Assembly (NCBI RefSeq): GCF_022614595.1
Contig: NZ_JAJFAU010000010.1
Coordinates: 1 to 58,120, forward strand
DNA from: Streptomyces sp. CNQ085
GTDB taxonomy: Bacteria; Actinomycetota; Actinomycetes; Streptomycetales; Streptomycetaceae
Length of the DNA stretch: 58,120 nucleotides
Direction: 5' to 3'
Under the pieces are notes generated by a model. The model was not told the origin of the DNA and did no database searches. It saw nothing but the letters and a program-made list of their open reading frames with translations. Made by a program: the position numbers and the translations under genes. This document shows positions 1-8,726 of this stretch, piece after piece; the stretch's first letter is position 1; each line of letters begins with the position of its first letter.

Positions 1-125
1 CCAAGTACGGGATCATGTCCATCCCGACGATGAACGTCTACCAGGGCGGCGAGGTCGTGAAGACCATCGTCGGCGCCAAGCCCAAGGCCGCCATCGAACG
101 AGACCTGGCCGACTTCATCGGCTGA
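1..125 (+). CDS. trxA: thioredoxin, C-terminal part (5' truncated by window edge)
   Basis: Only the last 40 codons are visible (reading frame from base 3, TGA at 123-125). The translation runs KYGIMSIPTMNVYQGGEVVK and ends in ADFIG. The cis-proline segment (SIPT) followed by a glycine-rich beta turn and a short terminal helix is the normal end of a thioredoxin of about 105-110 residues. The CxxC active site lies outside the window. Thioredoxin is a cytoplasmic disulfide reductant, and in Streptomyces trxA commonly lies next to the parB side of the oriC cluster. A parS-like site and a hairpin terminator follow directly. Confidence 0.9.
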   Translation, partial: KYGIMSIPTMNVYQGGEVVKTIVGAKPKAAIERDLADFIG

Positions 126-126
126 T

Positions 127-140
127 GTTTCACGTGGAAC
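127..140. promoter_or_regulatory. parS-like site (one mismatch)
   Basis: GTTTCACGTGGAAC matches the 14-bp Streptomyces parS GTTTCACGTGAAAC except for G at position 11. It starts two bases after the trxA stop codon, in non-coding sequence. ParB would be expected to load here as part of the oriC-proximal parS group. The mismatch probably lowers affinity. Confidence 0.75.
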
Positions 141-167
141 GGGCCCGCCCCACCTCGGGGCGGGCCC
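141..167. terminator. hairpin terminator between trxA and the GNAT gene
   Basis: An 11-bp perfect GC stem (GGGCCCGCCCC / GGGGCGGGCCC) encloses a 5-base loop. It lies 16 bases after the trxA stop and before the stop of the convergent acetyltransferase gene, so it could serve both directions. There is no long T run, which is usual in Streptomyces. Confidence 0.75.
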
Positions 168-198
168 TTCGCCATTCCACCTTCCACCACTGCGGAAA

Positions 199-816
199 TC
201 ACAGTGGCCTGAGGGCAGGATCCTTCTGCACCGCTCCCAGCAGCCGGTCGATCGCCAACTCCATGTCCTGCTTCCAGGAGAGGGTCGTACGCAGTTCCAG
301 CCTCAGCCTGGGATAGGCATAGTGCGGTCGGACCGTCTTGAACCCCACCGCGAGAAGGTGGTCGGCCGGGAGTAGACAAGCGGGTTGCTTCCATCGAGCA
401 TCCCCGAACGCCTCGATCGCCTTGAAGCCCCGCCTCAGTACGTCCTTGGCCACGGTCTGCACCATCACCCGGCCCAACCCCTGCCCCTGGTACCCCGGCA
501 TCAGCCAGGCTGTGATCAGCTGCGCCGCGTCCGACGAGACAGGACTGGTGGGGAAAGCCGTCGAGCGCGGCACATACGCCGGTGGCGCGTACAGCACGAA
601 ACCCACCGGCACGTCATCGACGTAGACGAGCTGCCCACAGGAGCCCCACTCCAACAGCACTGCCGATATCCAGGCTTCTTTCTCCAGATCGGGCCGACCC
701 GCCTTCACAGCGGCATCACCGCTGACAGGGTCGAGCTCCCAGAAAACGCATCTACGGCAGCGCTTCGGGAGATCCGGCAGATTGTCCAGGGTGAGCGGAA
801 CGAGTTGACGCCCCAT
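199..816 (-). CDS. GNAT family N-acetyltransferase
   Basis: 205 residues from the ATG at 816. Residues 66-135 carry the GNAT core, including the acetyl-CoA pyrophosphate-binding motif A, Q110-GQGLGR. An N-terminal CRRC motif (20-23) is a possible metal or redox site. The frame is open upstream to 960, but the extra 48 residues are low-complexity (HSQEHHHTT), so the start MGRQLVPLTL is preferred; it also matches, as I recall, streptomycete homologues. The substrate is unknown. The gene follows parB by 85 bases and may belong to the parAB transcript. The start codon lies inside the right arm of a perfect inverted repeat at 807-841, a possible operator or translational switch. Confidence 0.85.
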   Translation of the reverse strand: MGRQLVPLTLDNLPDLPKRCRRCVFWELDPVSGDAAVKAGRPDLEKEAWISAVLLEWGSCGQLVYVDDVPVGFVLYAPPAYVPRSTAFPTSPVSSDAAQLITAWLMPGYQGQGLGRVMVQTVAKDVLRRGFKAIEAFGDARWKQPACLLPADHLLAVGFKTVRPHYAYPRLRLELRTTLSWKQDMELAIDRLLGAVQKDPALRPL

Positions 817-841
817 GGAGACATCGTATCCATGGGGCGTC
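807..841. repeat. perfect 12-bp inverted repeat over the GNAT start codon
   Basis: Arms GACGCCCCATGG (807-818) and CCATGGGGCGTC (830-841) are separated by 11 bases. On the minus strand the acetyltransferase ATG (814-816) falls inside the 3' arm, so transcript folding would bury the start codon. As DNA it is a plausible dimeric-repressor operator. No T run follows, so it does not look like a parB terminator. Confidence 0.7.
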
Positions 842-901
842 GTATGGTGGTGTTCTTGACTGTGTCCTCGATGCGCTCGATGTGCTCGGGTTCCCGGGGG
901 T

Positions 902-2026
902 TCACTCGCCGCTGTCGTCGTCTCCTTGAGCGAGCTGCTGTTCCAGAAGCTGATTCTCACCGGGTGCGAACTGGCTCAGGATTCTCTCCAAATCCTCCAT
1001 CGAGGCGAACTCGACGACGATCTTTCCCTTCTTCTGCCCAAGGTCCACCTTGACCCGGGTCTCGAAGCGGTCTGAGAGGCGGCTCGCCAGATGGTCCAGC
1101 GCGGGGGAGACCCGCTTGCCGGCCCGTGGCCCCCGAGCCCGGCTCTTCCCCTTCGACGTGGTGTCCATCACGGCCACGATCTCCTCGACCGCCCGCACCG
1201 ACAGCCCCTCGGCCACAATACGGTGGGCGAGACGGTCCTGCTCCTCGGAATCCTCCACCGAGAGCAGCGCACGCGCATGCCCTGCAGACAGCACCCCGGC
1301 CGCCACACGGCGCTGCACCGAAGGTGAGAGACGCAGCAACCGGAGTGTGTTCGAGACCTGGGGGCGCGACCGGCCGATACGATCCGCCAGCTGGTCATGG
1401 GTGCAGTCGAACTCCTTCAGCAGCTGGTCATAGGCCGCCGCCTCCTCCAGAGGATTCAGCTGCGCCCGGTGCAGATTCTCCAGCAGGGCATCCAGAAGAA
1501 GCTTCTCGTCCTCCGTGGCCCGGATGATCGCCGGAATCCGCTCCAGGCCCGCTTCCCGGCAAGCCCTCCAGCGACGCTCGCCCATGATGAGCTCATACTG
1601 CTCCGGGCCCGTCTGCCGAACGACCACCGGCTGGAGAAGACCCACCTCCTGGATAGAGGTCACCAGCTCCGCCAGAGCGTCCTCGTCAAACACCTCTCGC
1701 GGCTGCCGGGGGTTCGGAGTGATCGCATCGACCGGCACCTCGGCAAAGTGAGCTCCTGCCGCCTCACCGCTCACAGCGCTGTCCGCAGCACCACTCATGG
1801 CCTCGGTTTCACGTGAAACTCCACCACCATGACGCCCATCTCCATCGGGCAGATTGGTCACCTTGGTCGCCGCCACACCGCGTCCCGGGGTCAGCACCGG
1901 AACAGCGGTCGGAGAAAGCGCGCCATTCTCTCCCACTACGGGGGTGACACTGTCGTCCGGTCCGGTCGGCGCCGCGGGAATCAGCGCACCGAGTCCTCGA
2001 CCCAGCCCTCTACGTCGTTCCGTCAC
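902..2026 (-). CDS. parB: chromosome-partitioning protein ParB
   Basis: 374 residues. ParB binds parS, uses CTP to slide and spread, and builds the segregation complex at oriC. Visible parts: a basic N-terminus ([14 protein letters not shown], the ParA-interacting region); a long linker; the ParB/sulfiredoxin CTP-binding domain at about 97-195 with GERRWRA (149-155) and ENLHRAQ (183-189); an HTH near 208-232 ([18 protein letters not shown]); and a C-terminal dimerisation domain from about 310. The start overlaps the parA stop by 4 bases, implying translational coupling. The coding sequence contains a perfect parS site encoding VSRET. Confidence 0.97.
   Translation of the reverse strand: MTERRRGLGRGLGALIPAAPTGPDDSVTPVVGENGALSPTAVPVLTPGRGVAATKVTNLPDGDGRHGGGVSRETEAMSGAADSAVSGEAAGAHFAEVPVDAITPNPRQPREVFDEDALAELVTSIQEVGLLQPVVVRQTGPEQYELIMGERRWRACREAGLERIPAIIRATEDEKLLLDALLENLHRAQLNPLEEAAAYDQLLKEFDCTHDQLADRIGRSRPQVSNTLRLLRLSPSVQRRVAAGVLSAGHARALLSVEDSEEQDRLAHRIVAEGLSVRAVEEIVAVMDTTSKGKSRARGPRAGKRVSPALDHLASRLSDRFETRVKVDLGQKKGKIVVEFASMEDLERILSQFAPGENQLLEQQLAQGDDDSGE
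1806..1819. promoter_or_regulatory. parS (perfect), inside parB
   Basis: GTTTCACGTGAAAC, the exact 14-bp Streptomyces parS palindrome, inside the N-terminal linker codons of parB (encoding Val-Ser-Arg-Glu-Thr). It is a nucleation site for ParB loading. Confidence 0.95.
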
Positions 2027-3096
2027 TGAGTCCCCTCCACCATGTGCTGTTCCTGTTGCTTGCCAGCGCCTCGCAGCGCGATCTCCCGGGCCGCCTCCAG
2101 GTAGGAGAGCGAGCCGCTGGAACTTGGATCGTAAGTGAGCACCGTCTGCCCATAGCTGGGCGCCTCCGAGATGCGCACTGACCGAGGGATGTTGGTACGC
2201 AGGACCTCCTTGCCGAAGTGTCCCCGCACCTCCTCCGCCACCTGGGAGGCCAGCCGCGTACGTCCGTCGTACATCGTCAGCAGAATCGTCGAGACATGAA
2301 GCTTGGGGTTGAGGTGCCCCTTGACCAACTCAACGTTCCGCAGAAGCTGCCCCAGCCCTTCGAGGGCGTAGTACTCGCACTGAATCGGGATGACCACTTC
2401 CGCGCCGGCGACCAGCGCGTTGACGGTCAGCAGACCGAGCGAGGGCGGACAGTCGATGAAGATGTAGTCCAGCGGCTGCTCATAGGCGGAGATCGCCTTG
2501 TGCAGACGACTCTCCCTCGCCACCAGTGACACCAACTCGATCTCCGCACCGGCGAGGTCGATTGTGGCCGGAGCACAGAAGAGCCCTTCCACTTCCCTCA
2601 CCGGCTGGACGACATCGGAGAGCGGCTTGCTGTCCACCAGAACGTCGTAGATCGACGGCACCTCGGCGTGGTGATCTATACCCAAGGCGGTGGAGGCATT
2701 GCCCTGGGGATCCAGGTCGATCACCAGGACCCGGGCACCGTGCAAGGCCAGAGAGGCGGCGAGGTTGACCGTGCTAGTGGTCTTGCCCACTCCGCCCTTC
2801 TGGTTGGCGACCACCATCACCCGGGTCTCCTCGGGCCTGGGGAGAGCCTCACCAGCACGGTTCATCGCCTCGACCGCCTGCTGAGCGGCACGACCGACGG
2901 GGGCGGAGACATCCCCTTCGTGCCGGGGGGAGGCATCCATCGGAGGCGGTGTCTCACTCATCGTTTCACGTGAAACATCCACAGCTTGAGAACGGGGACC
3001 CGGGACCGGATCGGTCATCGGTCCCGCGATATGGCCGTCGGACCGCAACGGTTCACTCTCCTCGACGTCAGGCTCGCAATGAGAAGAGCCTGCCAT
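2023..3096 (-). CDS. parA: chromosome-partitioning ATPase ParA
   Basis: 357 residues from the ATG at 3096 ([13 protein letters not shown]). ParA is a Walker-type ATPase that moves ParB-bound origins along nucleoid or polar scaffolds. The deviant Walker A motif KGGVGKT is at 100-106, followed by [14 protein letters not shown] and the switch/Walker B region [13 protein letters not shown]. The frame is open to 3279, but the extra part spans a large inverted repeat (3118-3163), so the internal ATG is preferred; an ATG at 3018 (MTDPVPGP) is a third option. The first ~90 residues are a variable acidic extension that contains a parS-encoded VSRET. It lies downstream of rsmG and overlaps parB by 4 bases. 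Confidence 0.93.
   Translation of the reverse strand: MAGSSHCEPDVEESEPLRSDGHIAGPMTDPVPGPRSQAVDVSRETMSETPPPMDASPRHEGDVSAPVGRAAQQAVEAMNRAGEALPRPEETRVMVVANQKGGVGKTTSTVNLAASLALHGARVLVIDLDPQGNASTALGIDHHAEVPSIYDVLVDSKPLSDVVQPVREVEGLFCAPATIDLAGAEIELVSLVARESRLHKAISAYEQPLDYIFIDCPPSLGLLTVNALVAGAEVVIPIQCEYYALEGLGQLLRNVELVKGHLNPKLHVSTILLTMYDGRTRLASQVAEEVRGHFGKEVLRTNIPRSVRISEAPSYGQTVLTYDPSSSGSLSYLEAAREIALRGAGKQQEQHMVEGTQ
2963..2976. promoter_or_regulatory. parS (perfect), inside parA
   Basis: GTTTCACGTGAAAC, an exact parS, in the N-terminal extension of parA. Like the copy in parB it reads Val-Ser-Arg-Glu-Thr in the coding frame. Confidence 0.95.
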
Positions 3097-3117
3097 GCTC
3101 CCCGGGTCGGGAACCAG

Positions 3118-3163
3118 CGAGCCCCGCTCACCTGTGGATGAATCCACCTCTGAGCGGGGCTCG
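3118..3163. repeat. nested inverted repeat upstream of parA
   Basis: Outer arms CGAGCCCCGCTCA (3118-3130) and TGAGCGGGGCTCG (3151-3163) are perfect 13-bp complements. Inside the loop is a second perfect repeat, GTGGAT-GA-ATCCAC (3134-3147). It lies 22 bases upstream of the preferred parA start and downstream of rsmG. It could be a terminator or attenuator between the yidC-rsmG transcript and parAB, or an operator. The 11-mer GGATGAATCCA at 3136-3146 recurs at 3198-3208. Confidence 0.75.
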
Positions 3164-3221
3164 GATGGGTCCGACGCGTCAGCCGCGCGCCCTCGACGGA
3201 TGAATCCATGCAGAAAGCGAC

Positions 3222-3235
3222 GTTTCACGGGAAGC
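3222..3235. promoter_or_regulatory. degenerate parS-like site upstream of parA
   Basis: GTTTCACGGGAAGC differs from parS at two positions (T9 to G, A13 to G). It lies between rsmG and the preferred parA start, close to the three better sites in this cluster. Binding is uncertain. Confidence 0.45.
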
Positions 3236-3347
3236 ACGATGCATCCACACCCGCCCTCGGACGCGACGACACTCCGCACGGCTCGTCTTTGGCGACTCTA
3301 CGGAGTAACGGGGGGTTACCTTCAGGGACACCGCCGGTCTCCGGGAA

Positions 3348-4082
3348 TCACCGCCGGCGACGCGCCGCGCTCCGCGAGCGTCCAGCTCTGGCGGCTTTCG
3401 CCCTCTTGGCTGCGAAGCGCACCCCACCCGGACTCTCACCGACCTCGACACGGACCACAGTGGCAGCCGGCTCCACCAGGCCCTCACCGGCACGGAGCAC
3501 TGAGGCATCCACCGCGCCGAGTTTCTGAAGCGCGGACCGCGCCGTCTTCAGCTCCTCCTCCGCGGTGTCTCCCTTGAGGGCCAGCATCTCGCCGTACGGC
3601 CGCAGCAGCGGTACCCCCCAGCCGGCGAGCCGATCCAGCGGAGCCACGGCGCGGGCCGTCACCACATGCACCGGAGACAGCGACCCCAGAACCTCCTCGG
3701 CCCTGCCCCGCACCACCGACACATGGTCCAGCCCCAGCAACTCGACGACCTCCTGAAGGAAGGTCGTACGCCGCAGCAGCGGCTCCAGCAACGTGATCCT
3801 CAGATCCTGCCGCACCAGTGCGAGGGGAACACCCGGCAGGCCGGCGCCGGAGCCAACGTCGCAGACCGTCACGCCGTCGGGCACGACCTCGGAGAGCACC
3901 GCGCAGTTCAGCAGGTGACGCTCCCACAGCCGGGGTACCTCACGCGGCCCGATCAGCCCGCGCCTGACCCCGACCTCTGCCAGCAGTTCCGCGTAGCGGA
4001 CAGCGTCCTCGAAGCGGTCACCGAAAACCTCCCGCGCCACCTCGGGCGCGGGAGGCAGGGGCGACGACACGGCGTCCGTCAC
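3348..4082 (-). CDS. rsmG: 16S rRNA (guanine-N7)-methyltransferase RsmG (GidB)
   Basis: 244 residues. It methylates N7 of the conserved 16S guanine equivalent to E. coli G527, using SAM. The SAM-binding motif VCDVGSGAGLPGVPLAL lies at 73-89, followed by LLEPLLRRTTFLQEVV and the ARAVAPL segment typical of RsmG. The C-terminus is a basic tail (AKRAKAARAGRSRSAARRRR). The GTG start overlaps the jag stop by 4 bases. Loss of RsmG in Streptomyces is known to give low-level streptomycin resistance; here the gene is intact. Confidence 0.95.
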   Translation of the reverse strand: MTDAVSSPLPPAPEVAREVFGDRFEDAVRYAELLAEVGVRRGLIGPREVPRLWERHLLNCAVLSEVVPDGVTVCDVGSGAGLPGVPLALVRQDLRITLLEPLLRRTTFLQEVVELLGLDHVSVVRGRAEEVLGSLSPVHVVTARAVAPLDRLAGWGVPLLRPYGEMLALKGDTAEEELKTARSALQKLGAVDASVLRAGEGLVEPAATVVRVEVGESPGGVRFAAKRAKAARAGRSRSAARRRR

Positions 4083-4576
4083 GGCAGCACGACCACGCAG
4101 CGCTGCGGTTCCTCGCCCTCGGACTCGCTGCGCAGCCCCGCCGCGGCCACCGCGTCATGCACCACCTTGCGCTCGAAAGGCGTCATCGGCTTCAGCTTCA
4201 CTGGCTCACCGGTGCGCTGCACCTCCTTGGCCGCCTTGGTGCCCAGCTCCGACAGCTCCTCGCGCTTGCGGGCGCGGTAACCGGCGATATCCAGCATCAG
4301 CCGGCTGCGGTCGCCGGTCTCGCGGTGCACCGCGAGCCGTGTCAGCTCCTGCAGCGCCTCCAGCACCTCACCATCCCGGCCGACGAGCTTCTGCAGGTCC
4401 CGGCTCTCTCCGTCACTGATGATCGACACAGCGGCGCGGTCGCCCTCGACGTCCATGTCGATGTCGCCGTCGAGGTCCGCGATGTCGAGGAGCCCCTCGA
4501 GATAGTCGGCCGCGATCTCACCCTCCTGCTCAAGGCGGGTCAGGGTGTCGGTGCCCTCTGCGGTCGTGTCCGTCAC
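4079..4576 (-). CDS. jag: Jag/KhpB-type RNA-binding protein (KH and R3H domains)
   Basis: 165 residues. An acidic N-terminus (to about 50) replaces the Jag_N domain of Firmicutes. A KH domain follows (about 50-95, DLQKLVGRDGEVLEALQEL), then an R3H domain (RARKREELSELGTKAAKEV to about 155). Jag/KhpB proteins bind RNA and co-occur with yidC. The gene lies 14 bases after yidC and overlaps rsmG by 4 bases, in the conserved rpmH-rnpA-yidD-yidC-jag-rsmG order. Its exact RNA targets cannot be read from sequence. Confidence 0.93.
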   Translation of the reverse strand: MTDTTAEGTDTLTRLEQEGEIAADYLEGLLDIADLDGDIDMDVEGDRAAVSIISDGESRDLQKLVGRDGEVLEALQELTRLAVHRETGDRSRLMLDIAGYRARKREELSELGTKAAKEVQRTGEPVKLKPMTPFERKVVHDAVAAAGLRSESEGEEPQRCVVVLP

Positions 4577-4590
4577 GAGTGGACTCCTTC

Positions 4591-5697
4591 TTACTTCTTA
4601 GACGGGTGCGTGGAACGCTGCGAGCCCTTGCGCTGTCCGGGCTTCCTCTTCGGCTGCTGCCCGGGCCGCGCCGACGGGGAGTCGGAGGCCTCCTTGCTCA
4701 ACGAGGTCTTCTGTCCGGTGGCCTTCTTCTCCTTGGCCTCCGCCTCCGCCTGAGCCGCGGCGGCCTGGCGCTGCGCCTTGGTCATGCGCTTGGGCTGCTG
4801 GCGGTTGGCACGGGCGGCCTCAACGGCCTTCTTGGTCTCGACCTCCGCCGGGTCCTCCTTGAGCTTGCCCTTGGCCCGCAGCTTCTCCTGACGCTGCTTG
4901 TAGGCCAGCGAGCCCGGCGTCGGGTTGCGCTTGATGATGTACATCTGCTGCCCGAGGGTCCACATGTTGGTGGTCAGCCAGTAGACGAGAACACCGACCG
5001 GGAAGTTGATGCCGAAGACGGCGAAGATGATCGGGAAGACGTACATCAGCATCTTCTGCTGCTGCATGAACGGCGTCTTCACCGTCAGGTCGACGTTCTT
5101 CGTCATCAGCTGGCGCTGCGTGTAGAACTGTGACGCCGACATCAGCAGGATCATGATGACCGTGACCACGCGCACGTCGGTCAGCGAGGCGCCCAGCGCC
5201 TGGACCTTCTCGGCGCTGTCCATGAACCGGGTCGCGATCGGGGCCCCGAAGATGCTCGCGTTACGGGCGCTCTCCACCAACTGATCGCCCATGACACCGA
5301 CCTCTTGGTCGTTGGCGATCTTGTTCAGCACCTGGTAGAGCGCCAGGAAGAACGGGGACTGCGCCAGGATCGGAAGGCAGCTGGAGAGCGGGTTGGTACC
5401 CGTCTCCTTGTACAGCTTCATCATCTCTTCCGACTGGCGCTGTCGGTCGTTCTTGTAGCGCTCCTGGATCGCCTTCATCCTCGGCTGGAGCGCCTGCATG
5501 TTCCGCGTCGCCTTGATCTGCTTCACGAAGAGCGGGATCAGGGCGATGCGGATCACGATCACCAGCGAGACGATGGACAGACCCCAGGCCCAACCGCTGT
5601 CCTCGTCGAACACGAGGCTGTACAGCTTGTGGAACTGGACGATGATCCAGGAAACAGCGGTATAGAGAGGACCGAGGATCGTGTCGATCGTGTCCAC
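4591..5697 (-). CDS. yidC: membrane protein insertase YidC
   Basis: 368 residues. It inserts and folds inner-membrane proteins, with or without SecYEG. The sequence is the Gram-positive/actinobacterial form without the large periplasmic domain. The first segment is at about 8-30, then a second at 40-60. A cytoplasmic hairpin follows ([20 protein letters not shown]), then further segments near 108, 170 and 215-255. The C-terminal tail from about 270 is highly basic ([19 protein letters not shown]), as expected for ribosome contact. It starts 3 bases after yidD and ends with TAA. Confidence 0.96.
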   Translation of the reverse strand: MDTIDTILGPLYTAVSWIIVQFHKLYSLVFDEDSGWAWGLSIVSLVIVIRIALIPLFVKQIKATRNMQALQPRMKAIQERYKNDRQRQSEEMMKLYKETGTNPLSSCLPILAQSPFFLALYQVLNKIANDQEVGVMGDQLVESARNASIFGAPIATRFMDSAEKVQALGASLTDVRVVTVIMILLMSASQFYTQRQLMTKNVDLTVKTPFMQQQKMLMYVFPIIFAVFGINFPVGVLVYWLTTNMWTLGQQMYIIKRNPTPGSLAYKQRQEKLRAKGKLKEDPAEVETKKAVEAARANRQQPKRMTKAQRQAAAAQAEAEAKEKKATGQKTSLSKEASDSPSARPGQQPKRKPGQRKGSQRSTHPSKK

Positions 5698-5700
5698 GAG

Positions 5701-5988
5701 TCAGGCTCCTTGGGCATTGGACTGGGACCGGTGCTGCCAGCGGTCACGCATCCGCTGGTGCCAGACCGGATGCTTACGGGCGGGAACGTGGTCGACTCCA
5801 CCGGGCGACCATGGATTGCAGCGCAGGATGCGCCAGGCTGTCAGCGCCGTCCCCTTCACCGCGCCGTGCCGTCGGATGGCTTCGTAGCCGTAGTGCGAAC
5901 ACGACGGGTAGTACCGGCACACCGGACCGAGCAGTGGGCTGATGGTCCACTGGTACAACTTGATCAACCACAGCAGCGGATATTTCAC
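5701..5988 (-). CDS. yidD: membrane protein insertion efficiency factor YidD
   Basis: 95 residues. The family signature is clear: an amphipathic N-terminal helix ([18 protein letters not shown]), the cysteine-containing [15 protein letters not shown] motif (about 24-38), and [11 protein letters not shown]. YidD is a small membrane-associated protein that assists YidC-dependent insertion. It overlaps rnpA by 4 bases upstream. Confidence 0.95.
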   Translation of the reverse strand: MKYPLLWLIKLYQWTISPLLGPVCRYYPSCSHYGYEAIRRHGAVKGTALTAWRILRCNPWSPGGVDHVPARKHPVWHQRMRDRWQHRSQSNAQGA

Positions 5989-6377
5989 GACGGGCCTCCA
6001 AGCAGCCGCTGCAGTGCGGTGTCCAGATCGCGGGCCAGCCTGTCGTGGTCCGCCCCGCCCGCACCGGGCAGCGCCCGTATGACCATCAGGCTACCGGGCG
6101 GCAGAAGGTCGAGCCTCTCCCGGACCAGGTGACGCAGTCGCCGCTTCACGAGGTTACGGACCACCGCGTTGCCCACTGCCTTGCTCACGACGAAACCCGC
6201 ACGCGCCGGGGGAGCGACTCCCCCGGCGGCATGCGGGTCCGTGCGTTCCCCGGAATTACTCCGGGGGGACGCCCTGCGCAGATGGACGACGAGGAGCGGG
6301 CGTCCGGCCCGGCGTCCTCGACGTACCGAGGCCGCGAAATCCTCGCGCCGCCTCAGCCGGTTCTCGGTGGGCAGCAC
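5985..6377 (-). CDS. rnpA: ribonuclease P protein component
   Basis: 130 residues. It is the protein cofactor of RNase P, which matures tRNA 5' ends. The N-terminus [23 protein letters not shown] is typical, and the RNA-binding signature is [26 protein letters not shown]. Between them sits a short Ser/Gly/His-rich insert ([19 protein letters not shown]) of the kind common in streptomycete RnpA. It follows rpmH by 33 bases and overlaps yidD. Confidence 0.95.
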   Translation of the reverse strand: MLPTENRLRRREDFAASVRRGRRAGRPLLVVHLRRASPRSNSGERTDPHAAGGVAPPARAGFVVSKAVGNAVVRNLVKRRLRHLVRERLDLLPPGSLMVIRALPGAGGADHDRLARDLDTALQRLLGGPS

Positions 6378-6410
6378 GTCACGGATCCGCGGTCTGACTC
6401 GTCGGGTCGG

Positions 6411-6548
6411 TCAGGCCGACAGACGGGCGCGGCCCTTGCCGCGGCGGGACGCGAGGATCGCGCGCCCGGCGCGGGTCCGCATCCGCAGACGGAAACCGTG
6501 GGTCTTCGCGCGGCGGCGGTTGTTCGGCTGGAAGGTGCGCTTGCTCAC
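6411..6548 (-). CDS. rpmH: 50S ribosomal protein L34
   Basis: 45 residues from a GTG at 6548, reading [19 protein letters not shown] and ending GKGRARLSA. This is the universal bL34 sequence and length. A GGAG ribosome-binding site lies 6 bases upstream of the start. It is the first gene of the leftward rpmH-rnpA-yidD-yidC block, divergent from dnaA as in most bacteria. Confidence 0.97.
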   Translation of the reverse strand: MSKRTFQPNNRRRAKTHGFRLRMRTRAGRAILASRRGKGRARLSA

Positions 6549-6923
6549 TCGGGGCTCCAGGAATGCTTGTGTCTCGTACGAGACGCGTGGGGCGCCGACT
6601 GGCTGTCACCGTGCGCCCACGAGTAGCTCGCAACGCCCGAGTGCACCGCTTCTATGATCACCAGGATCTTGCCCATCGGAGGCAGGCGGCAGCAGCCATC
6701 GACAACTCGACCTGGTTACGGTACGCGCGCCCGCACCATCAGGTCAAACCAGGGCCGGCCGGGGGGTTCTGTGCACAGCCTGTGGACAACGACTTGAACC
6801 ACGCATGCCGCGCTGACTACCGTGGCCGAACTTCCGTTTCCTCCCGACCGTCCCAAGCACCACACATGGGCGGGACTGTCGAAACCCGAACAATCCCACC
6901 CAGTGAGTGAGTGAGCGTGCCCT
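6549..6923. promoter_or_regulatory. divergent rpmH-dnaA control region with a DnaA box
   Basis: 375 bases without a gene. A perfect DnaA box in reverse orientation, TGTGGACAA, is at 6781-6789, 135 bases before the dnaA start. A weaker match, TGTGCACAG, precedes it at 6770-6778. This fits DnaA autoregulation of its own promoter. Immediately upstream of dnaA is a GTGAGTGAGTGAG stretch. I could not assign a convincing -35/-10 pair. Confidence 0.75.
6571..6584. promoter_or_regulatory. perfect 14-bp palindrome in the rpmH leader
   Basis: GTCTCGTACGAGAC is a perfect palindrome with no spacer, 22 bases upstream of the rpmH start. Lack of a loop makes it a better DNA operator than RNA hairpin. It could control the rpmH-rnpA-yidC transcript. 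No cognate regulator is identifiable. Confidence 0.5.
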
Positions 6924-8726
6924 GTGGCTGACCTGCCTGCCGATCTTGCCGCAGTGTGGCCACGCGTGCTGGAGCAGCTCCTCGCCGACGGCCAGGGGGT
7001 CGAGGCCAAGGACCAGCGGTGGCTCAGAGACTGCCAACCCCTGGTGCTGGTCTCCGGCACCGCGCTGCTCGGCGTGCCCAACGAGTACGCGAAGGGCGTA
7101 CTGGAGGGGCGGCTCTCCCCGCTGATCACCGACACGCTCAGCCGCGAGTGCCAACAGCCGATCCGTCTCGCGATCACCGTAACCGGGCCGGTCCCCGAGC
7201 CCCAGGCGCCGGCGGCTCCCACCCCGCCGGCGCACCCGGAGCCGCCGCAGCACCGCAGGCCGGCGCCGCACCAGCAGCCGCTGCACTTCGACGAGCCCCG
7301 CTACGACGCTCCGCAGCACGGTGGCCGGCACGCCCGGCAGCACGGTGGACCCCAGCACGAGGACCGGCAGCAGGAGCTCGAGCTGCCCAGCGCACGGCCG
7401 GCGTATCCGGACTATCCGCACGCTCCCCAGCAGCACCAGCCGGGTGCCTGGCCCCGCCCCCAGGGCCCCGACGCCTGGCGGCCGCCGCACGACCCGTACC
7501 AGTCGCAGAGCCCGTCGTACGAGCCGCCCCCCTACGGCGGCCGGCGCCACGCCTCCCCCTACGACCAGCCGTCGGTGCCCCGTTACGACGGCGCCCGGGG
7601 CACAGGCCGCGACCCCCAGCAGCTTCCCGCGCCCAGCGGTGCCCCCGGCCCGCTCGCCGCGCAGCCCGCGCCCGCGACCGGCCCCGGTGAGCCGACGGCC
7701 CGGCTGAATCCGAAGTACCTCTTCGACACCTTCGTCATCGGCGCCTCCAACCGCTTCGCGCACGCTGCCGCCGTGGCCGTGGCCGAGGCGCCGGCCAAGG
7801 CGTACAACCCGCTGTTCATCTACGGCGAGTCCGGACTGGGCAAGACGCACCTGCTGCACGCCATCGGGCACTACGCCCGCAGCCTCTACCCGGGCACCCG
7901 GGTGCGGTACGTGAGCTCGGAGGAGTTCACCAACGAGTTCATCAACTCCATCCGCGACGGCAAGGCGGACGCGTTCCGCAAGCGCTACCGCGACATGGAC
8001 ATCCTGCTGGTCGACGACATCCAGTTCCTGGCGAGCAAGGAGTCCACCCAGGAGGAGTTCTTCCACACCTTCAACACCCTGCACAACGCGAACAAGCAGA
8101 TCGTGCTCTCCTCCGACCGGCCGCCCAAGCAGCTGGTCACCCTGGAGGACCGGCTGCGCAACCGCTTCGAGTGGGGTCTGATCACCGACGTCCAGCCGCC
8201 GGAGCTGGAGACGCGCATCGCGATCCTGCGCAAGAAGGCCGTCCAGGAGCAGCTGAACGCGCCGCCGGAGGTGCTGGAGTTCATCGCCTCGCGGATCTCG
8301 CGCAACATCCGCGAGCTGGAGGGCGCGCTGATCCGGGTCACGGCCTTCGCCAGTCTCAACCGGCAGCCGGTCGACCTGGGTCTGACCGAGATCGTGCTGA
8401 AGGACCTCATCCCCGGCGGCGAGGACGCCGCCCCGGAGATCACCGCAGCCAACATCATGGCGTCGACGGCCGACTACTTCGGACTGACGGTGGACGATCT
8501 GTGCGGCTCCTCGCGCAGCCGCGTCCTGGTCACCGCCCGGCAGATCGCCATGTACCTGTGCCGCGAGCTGACCGATCTGTCACTGCCGAAGATCGGCGCT
8601 CAGTTCGGCGGCCGGGACCACACCACCGTCATGCACGCCGACCGCAAGATCCGCGCGTTGATGGCCGAGCGGCGGTCCATCTACAACCAGGTCACCGAGC
8701 TGACCAACCGCATCAAGAACGCCTGA
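6924..8726 (+). CDS. dnaA: chromosomal replication initiator DnaA
   Basis: 600 residues from a GTG start. Domain I (about 1-85) is followed by an unusually long Pro/Gln/His/Arg-rich domain II (about 90-260), a known feature of streptomycete DnaA. The AAA+ domain III has Walker A GESGLGKT at 301-308 and Walker [11 protein letters not shown]. Domain IV ends with the DNA-binding signature [16 protein letters not shown]. It binds the DnaA boxes of the adjacent oriC and unwinds it using ATP. A hairpin terminator follows the stop. Confidence 0.98.
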   Translation: MADLPADLAAVWPRVLEQLLADGQGVEAKDQRWLRDCQPLVLVSGTALLGVPNEYAKGVLEGRLSPLITDTLSRECQQPIRLAITVTGPVPEPQAPAAPTPPAHPEPPQHRRPAPHQQPLHFDEPRYDAPQHGGRHARQHGGPQHEDRQQELELPSARPAYPDYPHAPQQHQPGAWPRPQGPDAWRPPHDPYQSQSPSYEPPPYGGRRHASPYDQPSVPRYDGARGTGRDPQQLPAPSGAPGPLAAQPAPATGPGEPTARLNPKYLFDTFVIGASNRFAHAAAVAVAEAPAKAYNPLFIYGESGLGKTHLLHAIGHYARSLYPGTRVRYVSSEEFTNEFINSIRDGKADAFRKRYRDMDILLVDDIQFLASKESTQEEFFHTFNTLHNANKQIVLSSDRPPKQLVTLEDRLRNRFEWGLITDVQPPELETRIAILRKKAVQEQLNAPPEVLEFIASRISRNIRELEGALIRVTAFASLNRQPVDLGLTEIVLKDLIPGGEDAAPEITAANIMASTADYFGLTVDDLCGSSRSRVLVTARQIAMYLCRELTDLSLPKIGAQFGGRDHTTVMHADRKIRALMAERRSIYNQVTELTNRIKNA

